DNA from: Tetradesmus obliquus
Lineage: Eukaryota > Chlorophyta > Chlorophyceae > Sphaeropleales > Scenedesmaceae
DNA: 64,000 bases
Direction of reading: 5' to 3'
Assembly (NCBI GenBank): GCA_030272155.1
Contig: CP126191.1
Coordinates: 2,068,501 to 2,132,500, forward strand
The translations under genes and the position numbers were made by a program. Each line of letters starts with the position of its first letter. The stretch's first letter is position 1. Below the pieces are notes generated by a model that ran no database searches, was not told the origin of the DNA, and worked only from the letters and a program-made list of their open reading frames with translations. Below, one piece after another: positions 1-13,208 of the stretch.

Positions 1-175
1 GCGCAAATGCTGTTGTAGACAGCTCGTCGATACTTAGGGCAAGGCTGCTTGTTTTCCAGGCCAGCTGACTGCATAGTCGTGCGCGGCGCAGGCCACTCAG
101 CTATGCTGCCACTCTCTGCCTCAATGTGTCCTTGTTTCCTGTTTCTCAACGGGTGGGCTGCGTGCATTCTCGCAG

Positions 176-328
176 TGCCCGACGAGTGCACCATCTGCTT
201 CAATGCAACCACCAAGGAAAAGTTTTGGGGCTTTGCGACCGCCATTGGCCCACTGGACGACCTGCGGGCGGGCAACGACACGCGGCTGGACCTGCTCAAG
301 CAGAAGGGCTACAAGTGGCTGTGAGTGG

Positions 329-360
<32 letters not shown>

Positions 361-423
361 AGTATGTGCAGCCTTTTGCTGAAGTGTGTTCATGCCAGTT
401 GCTGTCTGATCAGAGAGCCTGTC

Positions 424-466
<43 letters not shown>

Positions 467-3400
467 TGCACCATGGCCCTCACACTTTGCACCACGCTGC
501 AATGCACACTGCCACACACCTGCAGCATGACCCGCCCCTACACCGCCACTGAGCGCAACGACAGCAAGCTGTACCGCCCCGAGTGGACAGCCGCGGATGG
601 CGACTACATCTTTGCCAACTCCAGCAGCTGGCCCAGCCAAAGAAACGCAGTCAGCCGGCCCATCCACATCGGCAATGCGCAGTGGGAGCTGTACCTAGAG
701 CCGCAAGGCGGCTGGCGGCCCAGCTGGGAGCATGGTGCCATTGCTGCGGTGGTGCTGGGCAGCGCGGTGCTGGCGCTGCTGGTGGCGACGATCATGGCAC
801 TGTGGGCGCAGCAGCAGCGGCTGCTGGGCGACGTGCTGGTGCGTGCGTGCATGTGTGTGTGTGCTGGCGGCTGTGGCGTGTAGCTGCTGCTGGGTGCTGT
901 TCGTGCCGATGAACAGTGCCTGGCGACCTAGGGCATAAGAATCGGCCTGTCAGACAAGTGACCGCATGCAGCTGGTTGGATGTACTTCGGCACACCTTTG
1001 GCTTCAACAGCAACATGACGTGCAGGCTTGGCGTAACAATATCGTCCTCTGCCACAGCATGCTACGCAACTGAAGCGCAAATCTGAGAGCAACAATCAAG
1101 CATTGGCGGGTGACCTGCATTCGTGCTGCAGGAGCGCAACACGCAGCTGGCTGAGACCACAGCCAAGCTGCAGGAGGAGAAGCGGCGGCTGGACGCGCTG
1201 CTGTAAGCTGACCATTTATGTAAGTGTCACCGTGTGCCTTGAAAACCTCTTGCAGGAGCGCAACACGCAGCTGGCAGAGACCACTGCAAAACTGCAAGAA
1301 GAGAAGCTGCGGCTGGACGCGCTGCTGGTGCGGCAGTACAACCTGCTGGCCATACTGGGCAAGCAGGGAGGCAGCGGCGGCCGCAGCGGCGGGCGCGGCG
1401 GCGGCGGTGGCGGCGGCATTGCGGAGGCTGGCGAGACAAGTATCGACTCCTCGGAGACGAGCAGCAAGGAGGGCTTGACGCTGGGTGAGTGTTGGGACAC
1501 AGGTGCTGCTGGCAGCTTTCCGCGCATGCAGCCATGGTGTGAGGGTCAGGGCAGCAGTTGGCTGCTTGTTACGCGTGCGCACGTCTACAATCTGTGCTGA
1601 TCATGGACTCCAACCTGCACATGTGCTCAATCACCACGCACTCACAGGTCTGCTGACAAACAAACATGTGTGTGCCGCCTGCAGAGCGCATTGAGGCGAT
1701 GCGCCGCACGCTGGCGGTCAGCAGCAACAGCAGCGTGCAGGACATGGAGAGCATCCAAACCACGGAGCTGCTGGGCGAGGGCACATTTGGCAAGGTGCGG
1801 TCGCAGCAAAGCTGCTGGGCAGTTGCAGCGGCTAGGGAATACGCATTTTGAGGCAAGGCGGGTGCTTGTGTTTTGAGCAAGGCATGCTGCGACAGGTAAC
1901 AGCAAGATGTAGGTTTGCAGGCAAGGTGGTTCTACAAGCGCAACAGCTGCTGGTATGCTTAATTGCCAGTGTATGCTTGCCTGCGTGGCTGCTGCTGCTG
2001 CGTGTGGTGGCGTGTGCAGGTGTACAAGGGGCTGTGGCGCGGTACAGTGGTGGCTGTCAAGACGATGCTGTTGCCTGCAAACATGAGCGGCGCGGAGAAG
2101 CGCGAGAAGATGTGAGTGGCAGCAGGGGCGTATCAGTTACGCACTCACTGTGGAGGCTTGGATGTGTCAGGAGGTGATACAAGTGAATTGCCTTACTCAG
2201 GTACCACGTGCTGTCGCTTTGTATCGTGCTTTTGTAGTCGCATGTTACTTGCATTGGTCGGGGTAGGCTCATTGACAAGCTTGTCTGTGTGTGGCTGCAG
2301 GGCTGTCATGGAGGCTGCCATCTCATCGTCACTGTCACACCCCAACATTGTGCAGGTGAGTGGTGTTGGCTGTTCAACAAGTGTGAGAACTTGCTGGCAC
2401 GGGTGATCACAACAGCGCCGGCTGCTGGGCAGGGTTGCTGCAGCAGTTGCGGTTGAGAAGTGCGAGTGAGAAGTTGTGCACTAACCTAGGTGGCACACAG
2501 CGGCAGGCATTCCAGGACCTTTGCTGTTGTGTCACTGTGTGCTTGTGTTGCGCCAGTGTTGTGTTACCAGTCTGCAACGTCTGTCGGCTGCACCTCATGC
2601 CCTCTGTTCCTTTGCTGTGGCATTGCGGCCGTGGTGCAGACGTACACGTACGCCATCCGACCCATGCGGGAGCACTCGCAGAACATCGGCACGCTGGAGA
2701 CCATGACCGACATCATGCCAACTGCAAACGGCAACGGCATCGCCACCACAGCCACGGGGCTCACCAACAAGAGCAGCACCAGCTCTGGGGGGTCAGCCGT
2801 GCACAGCTATGAGGTGCGCTGCCAACAGCATGCTGTAGTTGCACTGGGAGCCCGCTATGTTGTCCTGGATGCTGTGCTGGGGCAGGCGCAGCAATCGATA
2901 TGGATGCGATTGGTGACGTACGCCGCCCTGCAGCAGACCGCTGCTGCTGTTGCTGTTGATTGTACCTTTGCATCATCTGGGGTACGTGGACAGTAGCCCT
3001 GACACGTGCACCACTGCCTCCTCTGCTGCTGCTGCTGCTGGTCAGGTGCGGCTGGTGCTGGAGTACTGCGACAAGGGCTGCCTGCGTGACGCGCTGGACA
3101 GCGGGCTGTTCCGGCTGGGCGCTGACGCCATCAACTACCTTGCGGTGCTGGACACTGCTGCGGATGTGGCTAAAGCCATGCTGCACCTGCACTCCTGCAA
3201 CGTGCTGCACTCAGACCTGTGAGTGGAGGGCAGGGTGCAGTTGGTGTGTGGCTTGCTTTGCTTGGCCTATTAAATAAGCGTGATACTCAGCTTTCGTCGT
3301 ACCCCCTCGCCAGGCGGTGTGCTGCTGCGGATGTGCTGCGGGTGTTCTATTCGAGTCATGTTCAGCTGCCTCTGACGCTGTCTGGTGTGCTGTGTCTTTT

Positions 3401-5458
3401 GCACCCTCGCAGCAAGGCGCGCAACGTGATGCTGTCAACGGGCAATGCTGATGGGCGCGGCATCGTGGGCAAGGTGCGGAGTGTGCTGCCGCGCTACAGT
3501 GCTGGGCCGCTGCTGTGGGGGGTGAAGCAGCAGGCCGGCTGCTTCCCACCTGCCGTGCAAGGCAGGACCTTGCAGAAAACACAAGGCTACACTTATGAAC
3601 AGCACATCATGCGTACACGGTATTACCTGCCTTGCAGTGCGTCAGTGCGTGCTTAGCCCGCACTTGAGCAATGCTGCAAGTTGCCAAGCGGTTTGCACAC
3701 CCTTGCAAAGCGGCGTATGAACAGGCAGGTGTGCACGTGTGCGCTGTGGTCATTGCTGCAGGTTGGCGACTTTGGGCTGAGCCTAAAGATGGACCACATG
3801 GAGACGCATGTGAGCAACGTGTACCAGGGCACGCTCACGCACATGGCGCCAGAGATCATGCTGGACGGCCGCGTGTCCAAGGCGGCTGACGTGTACGGTG
3901 AGGCGCGGCTGCTGCGGCGATGCATGTGCCGCTGCTGCTGGTGGGGTGTTGCTGTTGAGGTTGAAGCCACGTCTGCCGCCAACGCAGTGGCCGGGGACCC
4001 TAGCCCAAGTTTGCGTCCAACTGTCAGGCTTGCTCTGCAAATCCAGTTGTGATCAAATATTAAGGAAGAGAACACGAAGCTTTGCCTCTGCTGCTGCTGC
4101 GCTGCACATGGTGTATTGTTGCGCGCTCAGCCTTCGGCATCACGCTGTGGGAGATGTACACGGGCGGGCGCGCCTTTGAGGGCGTGCCGCGCGCGCTGCT
4201 GGGCCACCAGATCACGCGCGAGCACAAGCGGCCGCGCTTCCCCGACAGCGCGCCCTGGGCCTACCGTGACCTGGCGGAGCGATGCTGGCAGCCCAACTGG
4301 CAGGAGCGGTGCGTGCGGGTTGATGGACTGCGTGTGGACTGGGGGGCTGCCTGTTGCTGTGGGCTGCCTGTTGTGTGTTTGAGCAGCAGTGAGCTGTGTG
4401 GTCTTGCTGTGGTGGGAGCTTTGCAAGCAGCAGGATTGCGGCTTGGCTGGTTGCAATTTGAGGATAAGGGTCAAGCTTGCATTAGTGCACCAGTGGTCAA
4501 CTCAAGACACTGTCAGAGCATGCTGACCCCGACCAGTGTCAGAGCATGCTGACTCCGACCTGTGGCCATCAAGTCGCTAACTGCTGCTGACTGCTGCTGC
4601 GGCTGCTGCTGTGGTGTGTATCCCTTACAGGCCCACCTTTGAGCAGGTGCTGCGCGAGCTGCAGGCGCTGCGCGCCGCTGACGCGCAGCCCACGCCCGCG
4701 CTGCACGTGGTGCTGCGGCCGCCGCGCGTGCTGGCTGGCTCCACGCTCAGCGCCAAGGGCTCTGATGGCAGCCCGCCTATCAGCTCAGGCAACCAGGTGA
4801 GAGGATGAGAGGGCGGGGGCTGTGCTGGCTGCAGCGTGTCTGATACGCTGCTGGATGGGTGCGTCTGTTGCAGTGCTGTACGTGTGCAATGCTGTATGTG
4901 CGTGTCAGTAACTAAGCATTATGTGAGGCAGTGCAATTCAAGCGGTCAACCCAGCGTTCTGGTGTAGTTGGCTTCACCGTGTCTCGCCTGTGCCTCGCCG
5001 CATGCCTGTGCCTCTGCGCGCAGCCGAACGGCGCGCACTCCACGCCCATCACGCCCACGCTCACGCGCCTGGGCCCCGCCGCGCCCGCCACCGCCACTGG
5101 CGACGCCAGCTTCTACCTGGAGCACTCCATCGACGAGGACGTGATCGTCATGAACAGCCTCACAGACTGGAGCATGGGGCCCAGCGGCATCACACAGCAG
5201 CAGCAGCAGATTGGCCGGCCGGGCGGGAATGGTGGTGGTGGTGGGAGTGGCGGCGGCTGGCGGGGGTCCTTAAGGGCGAGCCGCAGCTTGCTGATGCCGC
5301 AGATTGTGGAGGGGCCTGGGGAGGGGCACGAGGGCGGGGGGGATAGTTCAGGGGCGGCGGGGCAGCAGCAGCAGCAGCGGCTGGATGCGGGGCGCGCTGC
5401 TGCTGAGGCGCAGCTGGCAAGCATGGAGGGCCAGGCGCAGCGGGCACAGCTGCAGTAG
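176..5458 (+). CDS. CHASE-domain receptor Ser/Thr kinase, 5' partial
   Basis: Membrane sensor kinase. Exons: 176-320, 526-838, 1256-1484, 1685-1794, 2020-2111, 2301-2355, 2640-2813, 3046-3218, 3413-3473, 3762-3897, 4131-4308, 4631-4796, 5024-5458. All phases fit and give about 754 residues; the N-terminus lies upstream. Exons 1-2 hold a CHASE-like extracellular end (CTICFN, KFWGFATAIG, then a closing GGWRPSW). One membrane helix follows (about 737-805), then a coiled coil (ERNTQLAETTAKLQEE). The kinase domain has the glycine loop GEGTFGK (1774-1794), VAVK lysine (2059-2061), GDFG (3765-3776) and APE, like Raf/MLK-type algal kinases. The catalytic loop, read across the 3218/3413 intron, is HSDLKARN: Asp, Lys and Asn are kept but the usual Arg before Asp is Ser, so it is a non-RD kinase. 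The tail is Gly/Ser/Gln-rich. Family assignment is from motif knowledge; ligand and substrate are unknown. Confidence 0.86.
331..470 (+). repeat. Two CTG runs in a kinase-gene intron
   Basis: Intron 321-525 holds two uninterrupted CTG tracts, about 330-358 and 424-463. They give spurious poly-Leu, poly-Ala and poly-Gln frames on both strands. They lie between the two exons that encode the CHASE end. Confidence 0.85.
1132..1203 (+). pseudogene. Degenerate tandem copy of the coiled-coil exon in the kinase gene
   Basis: This 72-bp stretch follows a good acceptor (ctgcag) and encodes ERNTQLAETTAKLQEEKRRL, almost the same peptide as the start of the next exon at 1256. It runs straight into TAA at 1204. 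The only nearby donor (gtaagc, from 1203) would leave 71 nt, which breaks the frame of the next exon. Skipping it keeps all later phases intact. It is best read as a duplicated exon that is skipped or acts as a poison exon. Confidence 0.7.
4509..4560 (+). repeat. Short direct repeat in a kinase intron
   Basis: A unit of roughly 25-30 bp built on gtcagagcatgctgac occurs twice in a row with one or two differences. It lies in the last long intron before the RPTFEQ exon (4631). Confidence 0.7.
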
Positions 5459-8400
5459 CTGCGTAGGTAGCTGGCTGTTGTGGCTGCGTGCAGTGGTGTA
5501 TACTTGGTGCGGCAGCGTCGCGTCGGCTGTGCTGGAGTTGTCGGTTGCTTATGCGTGTAGCTTTAGGTCACTTGGCAGGCTCATCTCTGTACATGTCTTG
5601 CTGTAGCATGGAACCTTCAGCGTGGGGGACACTTCTAGCAGCATGGCGCCAGGGCAGGGTCAGGGATTTTACTGACATGGCTGCTGTGCTGCACCTAGCG
5701 GCTGCTCTTTGCCGTGATGCTTTTGTTGCTCTCTTAGCATTGTCCCTCTTATGCCCACTGACATGGCATCTCTGTGATCGGTGGCTTGCGCAACTGCTAG
5801 CAGCAAGCTGGTGCTGCCGCAGGGCGGCGTGCTGCAGCTGTTGTTGACGCTTGAACTTGTGGTTTAGCCATCCCAGTTGGCTGCTTCGCCCTTAACGAAC
5901 TTGCTTGAGGTCTGCTGAGCGTTGCTGCTGGACTGTACCTGACGCTGAGCAGCAGCTGGGTGCTGCTTGCTCGCTGCGCGAGTGCGCACAACTAGCATCG
6001 GTTTTGTGTGTTGCGCGTCCGCAGGCTTGCAACCAGTGGAGAACGGTTGCGTGCTGCGCGGGCGGCTTGGCCTTGCTTGCTGTGCCTGTACCTCTGCATG
6101 TCTGCAGACGGCAGCGCTGGCGCTAGTTGATATCTTTGCCGAGGCGATATGCCCCTGAACTGAACGTTGCAGTCCTTTGTACGTGACCATTCCTTACGCT
6201 GTGCCTTGTGCGCTAGTGGTTTGACAGGTGTAGGAGGGGCCTGACGCGCACCATAGCCTGCTGCTCTGCTTGATGCTTTTGAGGGTGGCATGATAACCTG
6301 AAGCAGGCAGGGCTTGGTGTGCACGTGGTCCTGACTGTGACAATATGACAGCACAGCCGACAGCAAACCGGAGGATGGTGGATGTGTAGTCATCAGACAG
6401 TTCTGCTTGGGTGTGTTGAGTCTGCTTTGGCGTGCCAAGCCTGGAGAGTCTGTGGCTGTGGGCTCTGCCTCTCCTGTGTGTGTACATAGCACATTGCACA
6501 ACACGTATGTGAGTGCCCTGCGTCTTCAAGCAGTGCGGCAAGGCTGCTGCATCTGCATAGTCTGGCTGAAACAATTACGCAAGCCTTGGTCATGTTGTAC
6601 TGCCTTGGCCGGTGGCCGCAGCCTGACAGCAGCCATGCATAAGCAGGAATGCCGGCAATTTGCTCAATCGGCATGCATCATGCACACTTGCCCATAGGCA
6701 ATGCTACTGCAGGCTCTACGCCATGGTGAGTTGTGGCGTGCGCGGATCCCAGCAGTCAGCTTGCAGTGGCAGCGCTTGTGCTGCACAGCAGGTGTGGATT
6801 GCTTTGTGGCTGCCGGCAGTGCGGTACAACTGGATATGCACAGTCGGGGGGTGTTGCTACTGCAGCGTCATCTGCTGTGGCCCCTCTTGTGCGTTGACAT
6901 GGTGACTGGTATGCGTTGCTACCGTGGTGATTACTGTAGTACAGCTGTATGCACAGTGTGTTCAGGTTGCATATGCGACCACAGATGAGTATGTGCAGAC
7001 AACTCTGGGCAGCTGCAGCAAGGTGATGGCGACGCTGTGTTGACTGTTCGGCACTCCCGCATTTACCCACATTTTTTACACATTTGGCTGCTCACCATGC
7101 TTTGTATGTGCAGTGCCGGTATGTGATGCGCACCCTTGCTGTACAAGGGCCATGTGTCACCTTAGGTTGGCAGCCTTGGACGCACGCTTGCATGCTTGGA
7201 TGGCGTGGACAGGTGTGGGCGAGCATCATGTGATGGCTGTGCACAGCTGCTGCTGTTGCACTTGTTGATGCAGCTTGGGATGTGGCCTTGTGGCGATGCA
7301 TGTGCGGTGGTGGGCCGTGCAGATGCAGGCTGCTTTTGGACCGGTGCGGACGTGTGTCACTCTGTTGCAGCAACCGCTGCAGGGGACGTCACATTACAGC
7401 ATGATTGTCATATGGGGTGTCGATGATGGTGTGCTGCGCACACAGGTTCCATATATATTTGTGCGCACAAGCATGCTGGCATCGTTTATCAGCAGAAGTC
7501 GCATCTGCATCAGTGTCACCGTCATTATGTTTGTGATCGACTCAAAAATCTTGTAACAGTGACGAGCAACAACCCATGCATGCCAGAACCAGCCCAGCTT
7601 TGGTTGAACACGCACAGTATTGTCCCTAATCCACAGTAGTTTCTAGTCACAGTAGTTTCTAGTCACGGACGACGCCAGCTGTGATGACTCATCGCCTCAG
7701 AGCTGCGCAGGGTCTGTTGGCGAATTGTACAATGGCATGGTTACAAAGTTGACACAACACGTCACGATACACAGCTGCTTGCAGTAGGCAAGAACGCACA
7801 ACAACAAGGCTCGTACAGCCATATGACAACACCTGTCACTCCTGACAAACAAGCTCAACAACAAAACTGTCCTGCAACCAACTGTGGGTGCACATAGTTG
7901 CCCGGCCACAGCAGTTGCTTTAGAACCCAAGTGTCACACACGGTGTTGCGACGACAGCTGGGGTGATATAGAAACCAACCTTGCACATCATGTATGCTGC
8001 CAGGTGTGCACACGTCACCCAGGCGTGGAAATGCCTGTAAGTAAGCAATGACAATACTCCAGTACAGAAGGTGGAATTGTGTAACAGTGTGGTACATAAC
8101 ACTTCGTAAACACCTCAGGCTGCTGGTGTTGGCAGCAGGCAACCCCACAACATAAGTTGCAATGCGTAAAAAACGTAGGCGCAAGTCCGCGTCTGTTGCT
8201 GCGAGGTTCAATGGTTTGGCCACTACCGCCATGCTGCGCCGATGAGTTGTGCAACACAGCAGCAGTGCCAGAGCTGTCACGTGTCAGCTGTGACTAGTCA
8301 AACCAACACTGGGTTGCACACCTCACAGCAGTAGGTGCTGAAACCTCGCAATGCAAGCTTGCAATGCTGCTGCCACTGCGGCACCTTCGAAGCCGTACCG

Positions 8401-11081
8401 AACTCTGGGGTTGACAGGACATACAGCCACATCACCGTGCAACATTTCAGCCATGAGCCAAGAAGAGGCCAAAAGACAGTGCTATCACAAATTGCATGTG
8501 GCACGAGCACACAAAGCCAAAGCATCCAGGTGGGCCTGCAGCCGCACTTCTTCACACAGTGAAATGAAACTGGCCTCGCCAGCTGCAGCAGCGCCTGCAG
8601 GCTCCTCAACCGCCTTGCACAGCAACACGACAACACTTCACACAAAAACCTTTGTGAATCCTACCGCCCGAGCTGCTTCCAAACAGCCAGTCACCCCGCT
8701 GCAGAGACCCTAGAACCGCTTCTGCTGCTGTTGCTGCTGCAAGCACAGACCACCGTTTGGTGGCCCCCGTCAAAATTGTGCTGCATGTGCAGGCCCTGCA
8801 TGCCATTGCATCACCCTGCCCCCTATTTATAACACTTGGGCTTACCAAGGCAGGAGTCCATCGCACCTTTCAAACTGCAGTTGTGCATCCCTGTGGTGTG
8901 CTGCACTGCCCACCTACCCGCTGCCAAAACAGATGCTGATACAGCAGATGCGCACAGGGCAAAACCCCTCCGGCACACGTATGCCAAACAATAGTACTTT
9001 CAAGATCTGATGCTGCTCTCTGCCTGGTGGACAGAAGCTTGCAACGCGTTGGTCACCCGTTGCAAAGGACACAGCCGCACCACATTCGCGCCACAGCACA
9101 GAAAGTAGATGGCATGTGCATGCCAGCAGCCCACCACAGCAAGCCACCAAGGCTAAGTTGCTGGCAAACTGCAGGCAAGCGTGAGCGGCAGGGATACATT
9201 GGCAGCCAATTTGAGCCGCATGCCCCCACTGGCACAGCAAGTTTTGCTTACTACTGCTAGCTCCAAGCTCCTGCAAAACGCCCTGCAGCCACATCTCCTG
9301 CAGCAAATGCCATCATGCACCAGGCTGGTTGCCGATGCATGGCAGTACAAGAGAGGCCTGCTGCCCCACATGGTAGGCAGTACAAACAAACACAACACAC
9401 TAACGCACACAGTGACACACACAACTCGTCGGCACACGCACTTCAGTGGTGCACACTGCACATGCCGTGAGCCATACTCAACACGGCGTGCTCACACAAA
9501 TGCCGCTTTCACACCCGGTCACCCACACACTCAGCAGACATTGAGCACACATGCGATTTCATACAGCCCACTCTTCACAGAAGGGCTGCGAAACTGCAAC
9601 AGGTGCTTTCGCCCACCCCAAGCACCAACGCCCTGCTGTGACAGAGCCAAACAACCCTACACGCAACGCCAGACCGTACAAATATCCTGATATGTGTAAC
9701 ACCCCAAGACATGACGTACAACACTTGGCACATGGTGTGTAACACTTGGCACACAGTGCATGCCGTTTCAGGCATGCAGGCGTCAAAATTGTGCGCGTGA
9801 CGAGCGGTGGCAAAAACTCGTGCCCCAAAACCTTCCAACCCAGCGTTTGACAGAAAAAACGCCCCAAAACGGCATACACATGCTGATGTTGTGCCGAGAC
9901 TGTACTTTGACGCTGTAGGTATGTTGAATGTGTATGTCATGCCGCGCTGCAGTACATACTTGGCGCAGCTGGCAGCATGCGGCCAAGCGCACACAGCTCA
10001 CTGAGCTTGTAGCTGCCAGCTGCCAACCAAGTGCACAAGCACCCATAAGTCCACAAGTGCCACCAAGGACGCCAATGCAATGTTGCTGCAAGCACAGCAC
10101 CCAGGCGCACCAAGGAAAGCTGCCAGCGCAGCAGCCAAGCTGCACCCCAGTGTATCCAGCAAGTTGATATCAAGTTGAAATCGTACCATATGTAGGTGTG
10201 ACGGCGCAAAGGTGTTAAAATACGCCGTAGGGGCGCCAAGCTGTCCGGCCTAAACACGCAAACACACAGTGCTGATTGCCCAAGCTGTGATGCTGGCACG
10301 TTGCGTATGTGCGGCAGGATGTGCGCCTTGTGCCAACGCACCAACGCTGCACGCCATCTCCCACATTGGCTCGCTGCCAGCATCAACCAAACACTCTTCC
10401 CAGAGCAAGCGAGCACGCCAAGCGAGTCAGCTAGCCAGCCAGCCAGCCAGCTAGCCAGTCAGCTAGCCAGCTTGACTTATCCAGTCACTTCGGGTTTGCC
10501 GTGGAGGACACTTCACTGATAGGACGCTGCGCTCCTGCCAAAGCACAGAAAGCATGCCATCAAGCAGCAGGTGCGTAAGGAACGCAGAGATGCTCAGGGC
10601 CCCCACATGCTTCATCTGTGAGCATACCTCCCCTCAAAACACGCAAGGCAGCATAGCGATAGTCCGAGCACACACAGACTGGTGCAAAGTACGCACAAGC
10701 AAGCACGCAAGCTACCATTGCAGCAAGTTGGGTTGTCCCACTGCGGTGAGAAGTTGCTGCTTCAGCAGCATCTGATAACCACCACACATGTGTCCGGAAG
10801 CACTTCTTCCTGCAAACTGTGCCCATGTGCATTCTCAGCATTTCAACATTTCCTGCAACTCATGCTCACTTGCAGCACACCATGCTGCTACTGCCCTTCT
10901 AGCAAAAGCAGCAGCAACAGCGGGCGTTGCACTCTCATCACACACCACGCGCACGCTCAGCAGAATCGGCTGCAAAGTGAACAGCACCAACTCAGCATCT
11001 AAAACAGCCGGCGCAGGTTGCCCCTCCTCCCTCACTGCATGCTCCAAACTCCAAAGGCCAACCAGAGCTGCTTTTCTTCCG
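5459..11081. other. 5.6 kb without a supported gene
   Basis: This interval between the convergent kinase and DUF506 genes shows only short unconnected frames with no recognisable domain or consistent exon chain. It probably includes long 3' untranslated regions. A TGTAA motif, the usual green-algal polyadenylation signal, is at 7552-7556. Small repeats are a doubled agtagtttctagtcac near 7634-7665, a doubled acacttggcaca near 9720-9755 and a GCCA tract at about 10431-10471. Confidence 0.6.
10431..10471 (+). repeat. GCCA/GCTA tetranucleotide tract
   Basis: About ten imperfect copies of AGCC/AGCTAGCC lie in tandem. Simple repeat in an intergenic or 3' UTR position. Confidence 0.75.
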
Positions 11082-12708
11082 TCACTGAACCAATGGGCTC
11101 TGCTGGGCTGCCAGCGAGACAGCAAAGCCACCCACAACGCGCTGCAGCGGCTCAAATGACCTCTGCCGCTGCACAGGCACTGCCCCGCTGCCAACATGGC
11201 TCTCCAATGCGGGTGCTGCACATGATGTGCCAGAGCCCTGCCGCAGCATACACGGCAGCTGCTGGCGGCCCGCGCTGCCGCTGGCACTGCAACCGTTGCT
11301 GTTTGCGCTGCCAGCATCTGTGGCAGCGCTGAAGCCGCTGCTGCTGCCAGGGCCGGCAGCGCCCTGCAGCAACCCACTGTCGCCGCTGCTTGGTGCGCTG
11401 GCTTCTTCCGCTGCTGCTGCTTGCTGCTGGCTCTCCTCGCGTGACCGCACTGCAACAACGGCTGACACTGCGGCTGCCGTAGCGGCAGCTGGCAGCTCTA
11501 CGGAGCGGCGCGGCTGCCACTTGCTGAGCATGCTCTTGGTGTGCCTCCAGGGTGGAAGCACAATGCCTGCTGCATGAAAAGCCAGGCTCATTTCTGCACA
11601 CAGCAGCTCCACCAGCTGAGGGATGCGGCTTGCAGGACCCACAAACACAGCTGGCAGCGAGTCCAGCACCGCTGCGTAGCGCGCAGAAGGGTGCGCGATC
11701 GCAAACTGGTCCCTGAACGTTGGGTCCACGATGATGCTGTTGATGCTGCTGCTGCTGCTGCCGCCGCCGATTGTGCTGCTGCTGCTGCTGTTGTCCACTA
11801 CTGATTGCGGCCGCTGCAGGACGAGGCAGCAGTGCCGCAGGTTGCGCAGGCACTGCCCGCCGGCTCCTCCGCCAAGTGACTCGCGCAGCGACACTGCATA
11901 GCCCATGTTGTTGCCGAGCAGCTGCCCCAAGCCTGCTGCACACACGCGCGTGCCCTGGCTCAACAGCGACTGGCAGGCTGACTCGACGTCCCGCACAGCC
12001 TGCACAGTGAGCAGCACCGCACCAAGAGCACGTCAAGGTAGGGTTTGGCACTGATGTATGATATGTTGCAAGTCGCGAGGAAATGCAATTGTGTGACGGC
12101 ACTTGCGGCACTTGGCATGCACATGCAGTACGTCCATGTGGGCTGTACACACAAGCAGCAGCACCAGCACCAGCCAGGCACACAGGCCACCGACTGCAGC
12201 AGCTGCATCGTGATGACAGCACACCTGAGAGGCAGCAGTCATGGCCCTGCTGACGAGGTTTGACACTGCCTGCACTGCCTGCAGTCCCTCTGCATCCAGT
12301 TCATGCTGGTGCCCTGGGACTTCCTCCATCTGCAGGCGGTTGACCGAGGCAGCAGCTTGAGTTGCAAGATAGCTGGAAAAACACTTTCTCCGGTCAATGC
12401 ATCAGTATTGAACAGAAAACAACAGTGCGAGGGCTGGCGTGTGCGCTGTCCAGGTCAGCCTCACGCCTTGCCCACCACCCCCAGCAATGCCAGCCATTTT
12501 CAAAGGGCCATGCACCATTTCATCTGCCATGTTCGCCATATAAACATACCAACGGGTGTATGTGCAAGTCACATGGGCAGTGGCACGGGACCATGTGCTC
12601 GCAAGCCGAGGAGATCGGTCTCGACACCGTCACGCAAAGGCCCACCTCAAGGTCAAAGAGCATAGACGTTGGCCGAGGAAGCCTCTGCAGGTGCTGCTGC
12701 GGTGCCAT
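11082..12708 (-). CDS. DUF506 (PDDEXK-like) family protein
   Basis: Exons on the minus strand are 12708-12646, 12329-12225 and 11999-11082. All junctions are phase 0 and the product is 361 residues. The third exon carries the DUF506 core: VDPTFRDQFAIAHPSARYAA, then LPAVFVG, VELLCAEMSLAF and LPPWRHTKSMLSKW. These match the plant family pattern of a conserved D-x-x-F-R-x-Q-F-x-I-A block, a VFVG block and the closing PPWR...KW. The family is annotated as PDDEXK-nuclease-like, but plant members have no settled activity. A Ser/Gly/Ala-rich tail follows the core. Exon 1 (MAPQQHLQRLPRPTSML) is chosen because donor and acceptor phases agree; a start at the Met of exon 2 (12329) is the alternative. 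It converges on the kinase gene. Confidence 0.82.
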
Positions 12709-13160
12709 GTTCACGGGCCGCGTCCGCCTCGCTATCCTTGACGAGGCTCCGCGACTATAGCTGTTACAGCCTCCCTTTTATGCTGTTAGATCAATGACAG
12801 CAGCTGTGGGCTTCTGGCAACCGCGACAGCTTCCCCTAGCAGCGTTACGAGAGAACCTACGTCCTATGAGCATTGATCATTGCATGTTACTTGCAAGGCT
12901 ATGACAGCACTCCCGCCACAGGGCCGTGAAACGCCCCTTCCGCAAAGTCTCCCATCACTCAGGACATACCTAGGGTGCAACGTAGGGTCTGAGGCCAGTC
13001 GAGGAACGACACCATCGACAGTGAAGAACTTGTTCTTCCAGTTGGTTGATCACTTTCTGTAGACCTACTGAAGGGCGCCAGTTGCTGTGCATAAGTTTCT
13101 GGGTGCCTTGCCATTCTTCGCCTGGCCCAGCCCCGTGAGGGCGCAGTGGCAGCACATTAG

Positions 13161-13170
13161 TATTTATAGA
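13161..13170 (+). promoter_or_regulatory. TATA-like element before the 80-aa gene
   Basis: The sequence tatttataga lies about 40-48 bp upstream of the ATG at 13209. The position is plausible for a core promoter with a short leader; this is inference from position only. Confidence 0.4.
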
Positions 13171-13208
13171 CCAAACAGAAGCGTTTTCGTAGGCTAGAAT
13201 CGCCCGCC

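Noticed and set aside
9181..9690. 169-codon open frame on the plus strand
   Set aside because: Composition is Thr/His-rich from CA-rich DNA, with no domain or splice context.
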